NCBI GenBank assembly: GCA_050259615.1
Contig: JBLNAZ010000131.1
Coordinates: 15,514-79,513, forward strand
Direction: 5' to 3'
Origin: JAAXKN01 sp050259615
GTDB taxonomy: Bacteria; Bacteroidota; Ignavibacteria; Ignavibacteriales; SURF-24
DNA: 64,000 nt
Shown: positions 43,164 to 51,864 of the stretch, piece by piece
How positions within the stretch are numbered: the first letter of the stretch is position 1
Layout: the number at the start of each line of letters is the position of its first letter
The notes under the pieces: model-generated
The model's input: the letters and a program-made list of their open reading frames with translations, nothing else
What the model was told of the DNA's origin: nothing
Databases searched by the model: none
Program-made: the position numbers and the translations under genes

Positions 43164-45809
43164 TTATAAGCTTTGGTTTTTTACGTTCCAGCCCTCAACG
43201 GTCAGGACCGGTTTTGCTCCTGCGAGATCCTTTTCCTCAAAGTATCCTTTAATTACTCTTTTTTCTCCCGGCAGAAGTGAGATGTAGTTGTCTTCCCAGA
43301 ATACAGGAAGAAGTGCTTCACCTCCCTGTCCTTTTTTAAGGTTCAGATCCACCTGGAAAGCAAGTTTGTCTGAAGGGTTATGCAGTTCAACTGAAACATA
43401 ACGGCCTTTGGCCTCACTTCCGAACTTATGTTTTACTTTAAGCTGTACATTTGCAAGAGAGTTAAGTAAAGTAAAATCAGCATATCCTTTTAATGGTGTT
43501 ATATACCAGTTAGTTTTTGCCGAATCCAAGTCGTCTGGCTGTGTGGACAGAGTATAGAAGTTGGAGCTAATAACTTTTCCCTTAGCATCAAGCAGCCTCA
43601 GATCCACAAAGTAGGCTTTGGAAAGACCGCTTATTTCAGGAAGAATAAGTGTCTTCTGAGTTGAATCGGGGTAAAGATCCAGTAACAATTTTTTGCTGAA
43701 CTTTTCGGACATATCCGGGTTAAATACCCTTACTTCTGCATTCAGCTTTTTGAAGCTTCTTTCGGTCTGGTTTACAACTTCAACTCCCCCAGTGCCGTAA
43801 TTATACTGTATATGAACGGGTTCGCAGGCTTTCTTAGCGCCGTAGAAGGCCGCGTTCGGCATTAAATAGTAGTCATATAACTGCCACCATAGTTTTGGCC
43901 ATGCTGCATTGTACATCCACTGAATTACGCCTGTAGCGTTAGGCTTATTAGATGCAAAGGCTTCGAACATAGCCCTCATGCCTTCATAGTTCATGAACTG
44001 CGCCTTTGTGCAGTACTCTTCCAGTGTTGCAGGCGTTCCGAGGCGGTTATTTAATATATCGTTATATCTGTCGACTGTGCTGAATGCATTGCCGCCGCAG
44101 TGGAAATCCCATACTTCATTTTTACTAGCGGGCCACCGGCTTTCAGCGGGGAACATCTTTTTCATGCTTTCGAGGGCCGGGATCTGAGGACCCGGTCCCG
44201 TTTCAGTATTAAATCCGTAAGCGCCACCGAATTTCTTATCCACATACCAGTACTGAGGCGGCACATAGTCGTAAGGGCCAAGCATTTTAACTGCAGTTTT
44301 ACCCGTTACAGCGCTAGTCCATCCCTTTGCTGAAGCAAGGAAAGGCCTTGTGGGATCATCCTGTTTTAAGATTTCCTGGTAATTCTTTTCAAGCTCCGGG
44401 CGCGGAAGTTTGTCGCTTCCATAGACCCATACAAAAATTGAAGGATGATTTCTGAGCCATTTAATCTGATCCTGCCAGGATTTTGAAATGAGCTGTATAT
44501 CTTCAGGAGTCTTGATTCCTCCGAATTCATCGACTTCTTTTCCAAGTGAAGCCGGCCATTCCCACTGGCAGCTCCAGCCTGTCATGATAAGTATGCCGTT
44601 TTCATCGCAGAGGTTGTAGAGGTCTTCATTGTTACCCCAAAAGCCTTCCAGCCTGATGGTATTAAGGTTCATGTGCCTGGCGTATTCAACCTGGGTTTTA
44701 TAATTCTCATATGTATTATCCAGGAAAAGGTTATCAACCCAGCCGCCGCCGCGGATAAGGATTTTGCGGCCGTTAAGTTTATAGCCCCTGTAGCCGTTTT
44801 CATTTATATAATCTGAAACTTCCCTTATTCCAAAGCGGGTTTCGCGTGTGTCTGAAACCTGCCCTTTGTGGTGGAATGACACTTTAAGGTCGTATAATTC
44901 CGGGGTACCGAAGTCATTTGTCCACCAGAGGCGCGGATTTTTTATATTAAGCTCTTTATATTCAGCCGGGGAAAATGTTACAAGTTTATTTTCGCCTGGT
45001 TCCAGGGAGACATTTTGTGTAAACCGGATAGTGCCAGCCTCTGCAACCAGGGTTCCGTTTACCTTTTCAGAAGTATTATTCTTTACTTCAGCTGAAACGG
45101 TAAGCTTAGCGCTCTTAAGAGTCTTAAGGTCAACGGTGCTTTTTACAAATGGAAAATTAACCGAGACATCCCCTGTGAGTCTTACTTTTACCTCTCTGAA
45201 TAAGCCCATATTCCTGTCGGGGGATTTTGGATTCCAGTCAACAAATCCCATTGTGGGGTCACCCGGAACCGGCGGGAAGACCTCAACGGCCAGAATGTTC
45301 TTCTCTCCGGGCCTTGCAGTTCCAGTCACATTCAGTTCAAACTGGCGGAATGCGCCCAGAAGTGTATCGCTTTTTGCCACAAGCTTTCCGTTCAGCCAGA
45401 CGTTTGCACGGTAGTTAATTCCGTCAAATTGCAGCTTTACATACTTGACCGAATTTTTAGAAGGGATTGAAAACTCTGTTCTGTACCACCAGGAATTCTT
45501 AAACTGGTCTTCAGGTATTGAAGCGAAGTTCTTGCCCACGAAAACATCCTTATAGACCTTGTCGTTTACAAGATTACCCATTACAGTTGAAGGCACCACG
45601 GCAGGCAGCCATCCCGCAGGCTTGAACTCAGCGCTGGAGATAAGGCCGCCCTGTTCTTTTACATTTTCAGATGACTGAATGTACCATCCCTTTTTAAGAA
45701 CCAAAGTATTATCCTCTTTTCTTTTTGCCATTAAGGGTAAGGACAGCAGGCACACCAGGACAAAGGCGGTAAGAAGCCTGCTGCCTGATAACTTAATTCT
45801 TGTATTCAT
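43164..45809 (-). CDS. GH2 glycosidase, exo-beta-D-glucosaminidase-like
   Basis: This 881-residue exported enzyme has a signal peptide (LLTAFVLVCLLSLPLMA) and the GH2 order: sugar-binding jelly roll (about 35-215, FDGINYRANVWLNGK, FVDWNPKSPDRNMGLFR), an immunoglobulin-like domain, a TIM barrel (about 330-620) and C-terminal beta domains. The acid/base is Asp466 in WVYGSDKLP rather than the GNE of ordinary beta-mannosidases, and the likely nucleophile is Glu536 in GFNTETGPG. GSD and the flanking sequence are those of exo-beta-D-glucosaminidases of the CsxA type. It would release glucosamine or related sugars from chitosan-like chains in the periplasm. It stands alone. Confidence 0.87.
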   Translation of the reverse strand: MNTRIKLSGSRLLTAFVLVCLLSLPLMAKRKEDNTLVLKKGWYIQSSENVKEQGGLISSAEFKPAGWLPAVVPSTVMGNLVNDKVYKDVFVGKNFASIPEDQFKNSWWYRTEFSIPSKNSVKYVKLQFDGINYRANVWLNGKLVAKSDTLLGAFRQFELNVTGTARPGEKNILAVEVFPPVPGDPTMGFVDWNPKSPDRNMGLFREVKVRLTGDVSVNFPFVKSTVDLKTLKSAKLTVSAEVKNNTSEKVNGTLVAEAGTIRFTQNVSLEPGENKLVTFSPAEYKELNIKNPRLWWTNDFGTPELYDLKVSFHHKGQVSDTRETRFGIREVSDYINENGYRGYKLNGRKILIRGGGWVDNLFLDNTYENYKTQVEYARHMNLNTIRLEGFWGNNEDLYNLCDENGILIMTGWSCQWEWPASLGKEVDEFGGIKTPEDIQLISKSWQDQIKWLRNHPSIFVWVYGSDKLPRPELEKNYQEILKQDDPTRPFLASAKGWTSAVTGKTAVKMLGPYDYVPPQYWYVDKKFGGAYGFNTETGPGPQIPALESMKKMFPAESRWPASKNEVWDFHCGGNAFSTVDRYNDILNNRLGTPATLEEYCTKAQFMNYEGMRAMFEAFASNKPNATGVIQWMYNAAWPKLWWQLYDYYLMPNAAFYGAKKACEPVHIQYNYGTGGVEVVNQTERSFKKLNAEVRVFNPDMSEKFSKKLLLDLYPDSTQKTLILPEISGLSKAYFVDLRLLDAKGKVISSNFYTLSTQPDDLDSAKTNWYITPLKGYADFTLLNSLANVQLKVKHKFGSEAKGRYVSVELHNPSDKLAFQVDLNLKKGQGGEALLPVFWEDNYISLLPGEKRVIKGYFEEKDLAGAKPVLTVEGWNVKNQSL

Positions 45810-45863
45810 TCCAAAAACTCCATTAAAACAATAAGTGAATAGATATGAAAAGGATCCTTAAAA

Positions 45864-46256
45864 TTACTCTATTTTAACTATTCCGTTGCTGTATGCAATT
45901 GCGAAGCAGGTGACGTAGTGTTGAGAATGGCTCATTGTAATTTTCAGGGATTTGTCGCTTCCAAGGAACTCATTTAATTCACCAAAGAGCCTGACAGAAG
46001 GTTTGCCGCTCATTTCGTTAAATATCTCAATGTCTTTCCATCTCCAGCTTTTGTCCCAGGCATCTGTAAGAGCCTTGGCAACAGCTTCCTTGGCGGCAAA
46101 GCGCGCAGCAAGGTGCTGGTACTTGTTAGCCTTTGAAAGACAGTACTCCAGTTCAATCTCTGTAAATACCTTATTGAGAAACTTATCACCAAAACGGTCC
46201 ACGCTTTCCTTTATTCTCTCAATTTCAATTATATCTATACCGATTCCTATTACCAT
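45864..46256 (-). CDS. acpS: Holo-[acyl-carrier-protein] synthase
   Basis: AcpS moves 4'-phosphopantetheine from CoA to the ACP serine. The Mg-binding start is VIGIGIDIIEIERI, with the second motif RFAAKEAVAKAL (K-E-A), then MSGKPSVRL and a C-terminal KITMSHSQHYVTCFAIA. At 130 residues it is the usual trimeric AcpS type. Its ATG overlaps the ggt stop by one base (TAATG), so it ends the overlapped CNNM-to-acpS operon. Confidence 0.93.
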   Translation of the reverse strand: MVIGIGIDIIEIERIKESVDRFGDKFLNKVFTEIELEYCLSKANKYQHLAARFAAKEAVAKALTDAWDKSWRWKDIEIFNEMSGKPSVRLFGELNEFLGSDKSLKITMSHSQHYVTCFAIAYSNGIVKIE

Positions 46257-47962
46257 TAAAAACCTGCCGCTTTTCCGTATCCTCGGGGATCGGTTGCTCC
46301 GTAAATTATGTTATCCGCCGGGTCAATTAAAATACCCTCGGCTCTGCCGAGTATGCGTTCACCGCCGAAAATATAGCCCATATTTTTCAGATTATCAAAT
46401 GTATCCTTAGAGATGCCGAACTCCTCATAATAAAGCTCATCCGGAAGCCACTGGTGATGAATTCTTGGGGCATTTATTGCCTGCTGAATATTCATGTGGA
46501 AGTCGATCACGTTCATAATTGTCTGCAGTACAACGGTAATAATTGTTGAACCTCCGGGAGAGCCGATAACCATAAAAGGTTTATTATTTTTAAGGACGAT
46601 TGTTGGTGTCATTGAGCTCAGCATTCTTTTGCCCGGCTCAATGGAGTTTGCCTCGCTTCCGATGAGGCCAAACTGGTTCGGCTCACCGGGTTTTGAACTG
46701 AAGTCGTCCATTTCATTATTTAAGAGAAATCCCGCCCCGTCTACCACAATTTTGCTTCCGAAGGAGGAATTCAGCGTTGTTGTTGTGCTGACGGCATTGC
46801 CGTAGGAGTCGACTACACTATAGTGTGTAGTCTGCATGCTCTCGTGCTTAGGTGCCGTGCCGGGCAGAACGTCTTTTGAACTTATAGATTTATCAGTAAT
46901 TTTTGAAAAAATGCTTTTTGCATAATCTTTAGAAGTAAGCCATTCTTTTGGAACAGGATAAAATGCTTCATCGCCCAGGTGTTTGGACCGGTCGGCATAA
47001 ACATACCTTAAGGCTTCAACAAGCCTGTGAATATATGAACTGCTGTTCCAGTCCTCTTTAGTAAATGAATAGTTTTCAAGTATGTTAAGCGCCTCAATAA
47101 GGGCAATTCCGCCAGAGGAAGATGGCGGCATGGACACAATACCGTAACCCCTGTAGGAGCCTTTAACAGGTTCTTTTTCCACCACGCTGTAGTTTACAAG
47201 ATCCTCTTTTGTAATTATGCCGCCCATTAAGCGCGATTGACGTTCAATAAGCTCTGCAATTTCCCCCTTATAAAACCCGTCTTTCCCCTTTTCTTTTATA
47301 AGCATCAGTGTCTTTGCCAGTTCGGGCTGCTTAAAGATAAAACCTTCCTTTAATGGTGCACCGTCGTGTATAAAAATCTTTGAAGATGAAGGGTTTTTCT
47401 TAAACTGCGGGAATTCAGATGCTATTGCTTCGGCAAGCCTGAAGCTAAGCGGAAAGCCGTCAGCAGCAAGGTCTATTGCAGGCTGAATTACATCTTCAAG
47501 CTTCATGGTGCCGTAATGTTCGAGGGCGTAAATGAGCCCTGCAACGCTGCCCGGGACTCCTGCAGATAAAAATCCTTCGGTACTTCTTGAAGGGTCAAAG
47601 TTTCCAAGGCTGTCGAGATACATATTTTTAGCGGCCTTCGCGGGGGCTTTTTCCCTGTAATCCAGGGCAATGTCTTTTCCGTTTTTAAGGTGGATCACCA
47701 TAAAGCCGCCGCCGCCGATATTTCCAGCCGGAGGATAAGTTACGGCCAGGGCAAAACCCGCTGCAACAGCTGCATCAACGGCATTGCCGCCGCGTTTTAA
47801 TATTAAAACCCCCACCTGTGAGGCCAGGTCGCTTGCCGAAACCACCATGCCCCTTGTACCCCGTTCTGGGTCAGGAGATGCAGCGCTAACTGCATTTACA
47901 AAAACAAAAAGAAGCAGCAGTAATATTGCTGCTTTAGAAGATTTTAATGTGCGCATCAACAT
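46256..47962 (-). CDS. ggt: Gamma-glutamyltransferase
   Basis: This periplasmic Ntn-hydrolase cleaves gamma-glutamyl bonds in glutathione-like thiols. It has a signal peptide (SSKAAILLLLLFVFVNAVSA), then the large-subunit motifs GGNAVDAAVAAGFALAVTYP and GGGGFMVIHL, the autoprocessing Thr in QTTHYSVVDSYGNAVS, and the small-subunit SSFGSKIVV and SSMTPTIVL. The self-cleavage threonine is intact, so it should mature into two chains. ATG at 47962 follows AAGGG. It overlaps the Mce-like gene by 29 nt and acpS by 1 nt. Confidence 0.93.
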   Translation of the reverse strand: MLMRTLKSSKAAILLLLLFVFVNAVSAASPDPERGTRGMVVSASDLASQVGVLILKRGGNAVDAAVAAGFALAVTYPPAGNIGGGGFMVIHLKNGKDIALDYREKAPAKAAKNMYLDSLGNFDPSRSTEGFLSAGVPGSVAGLIYALEHYGTMKLEDVIQPAIDLAADGFPLSFRLAEAIASEFPQFKKNPSSSKIFIHDGAPLKEGFIFKQPELAKTLMLIKEKGKDGFYKGEIAELIERQSRLMGGIITKEDLVNYSVVEKEPVKGSYRGYGIVSMPPSSSGGIALIEALNILENYSFTKEDWNSSSYIHRLVEALRYVYADRSKHLGDEAFYPVPKEWLTSKDYAKSIFSKITDKSISSKDVLPGTAPKHESMQTTHYSVVDSYGNAVSTTTTLNSSFGSKIVVDGAGFLLNNEMDDFSSKPGEPNQFGLIGSEANSIEPGKRMLSSMTPTIVLKNNKPFMVIGSPGGSTIITVVLQTIMNVIDFHMNIQQAINAPRIHHQWLPDELYYEEFGISKDTFDNLKNMGYIFGGERILGRAEGILIDPADNIIYGATDPRGYGKAAGF

Positions 47963-48848
47963 TTAATCCCTTTTCATTCAGTTGTTTAAGTAAAGTTTTG
48001 GTGAGCTCATTAACCTGCTGCATTGAAGCTTTCACGTCCTTGAGCAGTCCTTCGTCATAAAGAAGCTTTCCGACGTTATTATTACGTGAAGTAGTTTCAT
48101 CGGTAAGTTTATTAAGTTTACCCAGCAGATCGTTTGTACTTTTCATAACAGACTGCATTTCATTAAGAGAAGAAGAGATTTTTTCTTTATTATCCTTAAT
48201 GAATGTTGTTGTTTCCTTTGTCAGCTCGGCACCGTTTGAAGAAAGCTGTTTAATGTTTGAGCGATTTTCATCAATCATTACGTTAAGCTTGGAACTGATG
48301 GAGGCTAAATTGGCCAGTGAGGCCTTCATCTGCGAATTGAAATCCTTGTCGGACAAAACGCCGTTTATGGAAGTAAGTGTAACCTCCACATCCTTAATAA
48401 TCTTCACCAGGTCGTTCTGGACAGAGCCGAGCATAGCCATAACAGCGGGGATATCTGCATAAAACACTCCGTGCTGAAGGCTCCTGTAGTCGAGCTCTTT
48501 ATCCGAAATGCCCGGTTTAATTTCCACTTTTTTTCCGCCCATCAGGTCGAGCATCGATATTCCGAAGGTTGCATCCTGTTTCAGTTTTACGTCGGGCTCA
48601 AGTTCGGCGCTGACGATAGCGGAGTTTCCGGATATATCGATATCCTGAACTGTTCCCTTTCTTACGCCATTAATAGTTACGATGTCACCTTTTTCAAGTC
48701 CGTTAGCCGATTCAAACTGAATTTTGACAGTTTTAATATCTGCGTTAAACCTGTAGTTTTTTGCCCATCCGAAAATCCATATCAGGAGCAGAAGAGCAAT
48801 AAGTGCAGTAGCACCAACCTTAATTTCCGTTTTTCTCTGATCTCTCAT
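47934..48848 (-). CDS. Mce/MlaD-family lipid-transport-type protein
   Basis: This periplasmic protein is anchored by one N-terminal helix (about residues 12-29, ATALIALLLLIWIFGWA). The MCE beta-domain spans about 36-113: VKIQFESANGLEKGDIVTIN, GVRKGTVQDIDI, DLMGGKKVEI. A long helical C-terminal region (about 130-300) follows, with coiled-coil character. MCE proteins make hexamers that bind phospholipid or sterol in transport systems. Here no MlaE permease or MlaF ATPase is adjacent, so it is an orphan MlaD-like protein. The 29-nt overlaps on both sides bind it to a membrane protein upstream and ggt downstream. Confidence 0.87.
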   Translation of the reverse strand: MRDQRKTEIKVGATALIALLLLIWIFGWAKNYRFNADIKTVKIQFESANGLEKGDIVTINGVRKGTVQDIDISGNSAIVSAELEPDVKLKQDATFGISMLDLMGGKKVEIKPGISDKELDYRSLQHGVFYADIPAVMAMLGSVQNDLVKIIKDVEVTLTSINGVLSDKDFNSQMKASLANLASISSKLNVMIDENRSNIKQLSSNGAELTKETTTFIKDNKEKISSSLNEMQSVMKSTNDLLGKLNKLTDETTSRNNNVGKLLYDEGLLKDVKASMQQVNELTKTLLKQLNEKGLNVDAHIKIF

Positions 48849-49206
48849 AATCTAATTTTTCTTTATTCAGAAATTCCGTTAATTGTCTGATATCAGTTGA
48901 ATCGATCTTTTTGCGGTGAAGAATAAACTGAAGTTCATCCATGAAGTCCTGCCCTTTATCGAGGTTAAAATGATCGTTGTTCTTAACCACGTTTACGTAC
49001 TCATTGACAATCGACCTCAATGTATCCTTATACTGGGAATTCTTAATCTTAGCGATCTCTTTTTCAGTTTCTTTATGGATATTACTAACGATAAGGGGTT
49101 TAACCCAAAGGATGACCATGTCTTTATGGTATTTGAACAGATAAATTCCGGCGCCGGTTAAGACGGTCAGAATGACAATTGCAGTTACGAAGCATCCTTT
49201 TTTCAT
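48820..49206 (-). CDS. Small membrane-anchored protein in the CNNM-Mce operon
   Basis: I do not recognise a family. The 128-residue protein has one N-terminal helix (about residues 5-24, CFVTAIVILTVLTGAGIYLF) and a charged, mostly helical domain outside it (IHKETEKEIAKIKNSQ, then FMDELQFILHRK). The long helix may be coiled-coil or pair with the Mce protein next to it. Its ATG overlaps the CNNM stop by one base and its own end overlaps mce by 29 nt, so stoichiometric co-expression is likely. A function in lipid handling is only inference from location. Confidence 0.7.
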   Translation of the reverse strand: MKKGCFVTAIVILTVLTGAGIYLFKYHKDMVILWVKPLIVSNIHKETEKEIAKIKNSQYKDTLRSIVNEYVNVVKNNDHFNLDKGQDFMDELQFILHRKKIDSTDIRQLTEFLNKEKLDYERSEKNGN

Positions 49207-50507
49207 TAGTCTTTATTCGGGATATTAATTGGGGTCAAAACTTCTATCTGGATCTTTTTAACGCGTCTGTTGACGATTTCCCTGACAGTAAATTTATGAT
49301 TTTTATAGGTAAAATTATACCCCTCCACAGGAATTGTTCCGGCATAATTCAATATAAATCCGCCAATCGTGTCGTAATCGTCGTTATCAGAATAAAGATC
49401 TATGTGGAGAAGTTCATTTATCTGATCTATAGAAGTTTTACCGAGAACGAGGTAGGAGTTCGTGCTGATATTTGTAATCTCATTTTCCTCCTTATCGTAC
49501 TCATCTCTGATATCGCCCACGATCTCTTCTAAAATATCCTCAAGAGAGATGAGGCCCGCGGTGCCGCCGTACTCATCGACAACGATACCAATATGCATTT
49601 TCTTTTCAAGGAATTCGTGCATAAGATCGCTGATCAGTTTGGTTTCAGGGAAAAAGAGAGCCTTGCGTGCAAGTTTATTTAAGATGAGGGTTTTCTTCAT
49701 TTCTTCGTTTTTTAAAAAAGGAAGGAGATCCTTGGCGTAAATAATACCAGTCACCTCGTCCAGGTTTGAGTGGTACAGAGGGATCCTGCTGTGGCCTGAT
49801 TCCGAAACGACCTTCATAAGCTCATCAAAATCGGTGTCGTCCGAAATTGCCGTAATATCAACTCTCGGGGTCATAACTTCGCGTGCCGTTACGGTTCTGA
49901 AAGAGACCAGTCCGTGTATGAGCTCCTGCTCCTCCTCCACTATTGTTCCTTTTTCAATTCCAAGGTCGGCCAGGTCCGTAAAATCCGTAGAAAGTATGGC
50001 AGTTTTTGATTTATCGATTTTAATTCTTGAAACAAGCACCCGTATAATATCTGTAAGTGTTTTTGAGACCGGGTATACGATGACGCCGATCCAGTAGAGA
50101 GGGATACTTACCATTTTAGAGAAAGCAACCGGGTACTTTGATGCCCAGATCTTGGGAGTAATCTCCCCGATAAAGAGGATAAGAATAGTAACAGAAATGA
50201 TCTGAATTGTAAGAATCAGTTCTTCATTAAGCCTGTAGGTTCTGGCAATGTCAATAGCCAATGTGACAGAGATAATGGTAACAGCAACATTGACTATTGT
50301 ATTGCATAGAAGTATTGTTACAAGGAGTCTTCTCGGGAATTCGAGAAGGTTAAAAATGTACCCGCCCATGAGCGGGTTTCCATTCTTAATTTCATTAATC
50401 TTATTTTTGTCCAGTGAAAACAGTGCAATTTCGCTTCCCGAGAAGAAAGCTGATAAAATAAGTAATCCGGTTAAAATCGCTATTTTAATATACCAATCAA
50501 TTTCCAA
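49206..50507 (-). CDS. Hemolysin-family/CNNM transporter with CBS pair and CorC domain
   Basis: This is a 433-residue TlyC/CorC-type inner-membrane protein. The N-terminal DUF21/CNNM core (about 1-190) has four hydrophobic helices and the SAFFSGSEIALFSL motif with family-typical Ser/Glu. A CBS pair follows (about 200-330, TPRVDITAIS, then HIGIVVDEYGGTAGLISLEDILEEIVGDI), then the C-terminal CorC_HlyC domain. Related proteins export Mg2+ or Co2+ with adenosine nucleotides bound at the CBS domains; the true substrate is not known here. The start is TTG at 50507. It heads the overlapped operon with Mce, ggt and acpS. Confidence 0.88.
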   Translation of the reverse strand: MEIDWYIKIAILTGLLILSAFFSGSEIALFSLDKNKINEIKNGNPLMGGYIFNLLEFPRRLLVTILLCNTIVNVAVTIISVTLAIDIARTYRLNEELILTIQIISVTILILFIGEITPKIWASKYPVAFSKMVSIPLYWIGVIVYPVSKTLTDIIRVLVSRIKIDKSKTAILSTDFTDLADLGIEKGTIVEEEQELIHGLVSFRTVTAREVMTPRVDITAISDDTDFDELMKVVSESGHSRIPLYHSNLDEVTGIIYAKDLLPFLKNEEMKKTLILNKLARKALFFPETKLISDLMHEFLEKKMHIGIVVDEYGGTAGLISLEDILEEIVGDIRDEYDKEENEITNISTNSYLVLGKTSIDQINELLHIDLYSDNDDYDTIGGFILNYAGTIPVEGYNFTYKNHKFTVREIVNRRVKKIQIEVLTPINIPNKD

Positions 50508-50548
50508 AAAGCTGGTGATTCCTATAATGTTCTACATAAAGAATTAGT

Positions 50549-51004
50549 TTAGAATGGTAAATCATCATTCTCATCTACCGGAAGGTCAGGTTCGTTTACA
50601 CCCGTTGGCTGCGGGGCACTGGTTTCCCTGACATTTGATGAATACTCGTGAGCAGATTCGCCAGCGGCCTCTCGCGATGCGTCAATCGGGATAATCCTTT
50701 CGCAGACAACATCCGTAGAATAGCGTTTTACGCCTTCCTTGTCAGTGTAGTCTCTTTTTGTAAGTCTTCCTTCCACAAAGACTCTTTTACCCTTCTTGAG
50801 GTTATCCTTGTAATAGTCCGATATTCCGAATGCCACAATGTTATGCCATGTGGTTTCATTCTGCCAGTTGCCGTCTTTTCCCTTGAATCCATAATCGGTT
50901 GCAATAGTAAATGAAGTAACAGCCAGGTTATTGGCTGTAAACCTTGTTTCGGCGTCTTTTCCAAGTCTGCCAAGCAGCATAATTCTGTTTAATGAGAAAG
51001 CCAT
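50549..51004 (-). CDS. ssb: Single-stranded DNA-binding protein
   Basis: This is a cytoplasmic SSB with an OB fold over residues 1-108 (LNRIMLLGRLGKDAETRFT, ETTWHNIVAFG, RVFVEGRLTKRDYTDKEG) and a linker rich in Ser/Ala/Glu. The acidic C-terminal tip DENDDLPF, which recruits repair and replication proteins, is intact. At 151 residues it is the normal size. It lies between the SPOR lipoprotein and the CNNM operon; 41 nt separate it from CNNM. Confidence 0.95.
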   Translation of the reverse strand: MAFSLNRIMLLGRLGKDAETRFTANNLAVTSFTIATDYGFKGKDGNWQNETTWHNIVAFGISDYYKDNLKKGKRVFVEGRLTKRDYTDKEGVKRYSTDVVCERIIPIDASREAAGESAHEYSSNVRETSAPQPTGVNEPDLPVDENDDLPF

Positions 51005-51118
51005 ATTCCCTCCAGTAAAAATTAGTATTATTTCAAATATAATTTACAATTAAATAAACCAGATGCAATAGATCTACCCTGAAAACATCAATATTCGTGA
51101 GAAAAATGCATATTATCA

Positions 51119-51670
51119 TCACTTAGTGGCAACTATAAAAACGTCTTTAAAGTTCTTTTTTTTCAGATCTTTTACGGCCTTTTCGGCTTCAGTTCTTGTT
51201 TCAAACTGGCCGTACTGGACGACAAATAGTCCATTTGACGGGTTCAGTTTTACGACAGGATTCTCCCCCAGTTTTCTGCCTGCTGATAGGGCAAATTCAG
51301 TGGCATTTTCATCTTTACTGAATGCTCCCAGCTGGACGGCATAATTCCCGGTTTTTTTGACCTCTTTTTTTGTCTCCACTACCGGCGGTTCAGTCTTTTG
51401 AATTTCAGCCGGTTCATCCTTTATCTGGCGGTCGGCAGGTATTCTGGTCTGCATTTTTCTTAAAGAATCAGGGACTTTGCCGGGAATTTCGACTGAAACG
51501 TCAGCCGAGTCAGCAGGCAGCGGGGCTGAGGAGTCGGAGTAAGCCTCCACATTCTTCTGATTTTTGTTTATTTCACTGCCCTGCTGGTTTTCTTTTGGAG
51601 TTGAAGAGCAGCCATAAAGAAGGACGCCGGCCAGTAATAAAGGCGCAATAATTCTTATATTTTTATTCAT
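51119..51670 (-). CDS. SPOR-domain lipoprotein
   Basis: This is an envelope lipoprotein with an N-terminal signal and lipobox LLLAGVLLYGCSS (lipidated Cys at about 21). A low-complexity Pro/Glu/Lys linker (about 25-105) leads to a SPOR domain (about 108-180, YAVQLGAFSKDENATEFALS, and LFVVQYGQFETRTEAEKAVKDL). SPOR binds glycan strands free of stem peptides at the septum, so a role at the division site is likely. It is upstream of ssb, with which it may be expressed. A pair of direct repeats lies 12 bp before the ATG. Confidence 0.88.
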   Translation of the reverse strand: MNKNIRIIAPLLLAGVLLYGCSSTPKENQQGSEINKNQKNVEAYSDSSAPLPADSADVSVEIPGKVPDSLRKMQTRIPADRQIKDEPAEIQKTEPPVVETKKEVKKTGNYAVQLGAFSKDENATEFALSAGRKLGENPVVKLNPSNGLFVVQYGQFETRTEAEKAVKDLKKKNFKDVFIVATK

Positions 51671-51682
51671 AATGAAAGCTTA

Positions 51683-51712
51683 TAAAGTTCAAAAAGTTAA
51701 TTAAAGTTCAAA
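51683..51712 (-). repeat. 11-bp direct repeat pair upstream of the SPOR lipoprotein
   Basis: On the minus strand, TTTGAACTTTA occurs twice, at 51702-51712 and 51683-51693, starting 19 bp apart, close to two helical turns. The second copy runs into TATAAG, so a regulator site or a promoter motif is plausible. Confidence 0.45.
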
Positions 51713-51811
51713 GCGAAAATATAGAATATTTCATCAAATTCCCATTAAATTTTAGCGCTGTTTTACATTGTTTTCAAATAAAAAGTAAAAATATCTATAA
51801 GCCTGGCGTAA

Positions 51812-51845
51812 ACAAAAAAAGGCGGGTTTTACCCGCCTTTTTATA
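51812..51845. terminator. Terminator after the FadL-type porin gene
   Basis: AAAGGCGGGT, a TT loop and ACCCGCCTTT form a perfect hairpin with T-runs in both directions. It ends the minus-strand porin gene. Confidence 0.88.
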
Positions 51846-51864
51846 ATAACTTTTTCAGTTATTC

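Noticed and set aside
44848..45414. 188-residue plus-strand ORF inside the GH2 gene
   Set aside because: It overlaps the beta-sandwich part of an intact GH2 enzyme and has no family look of its own.
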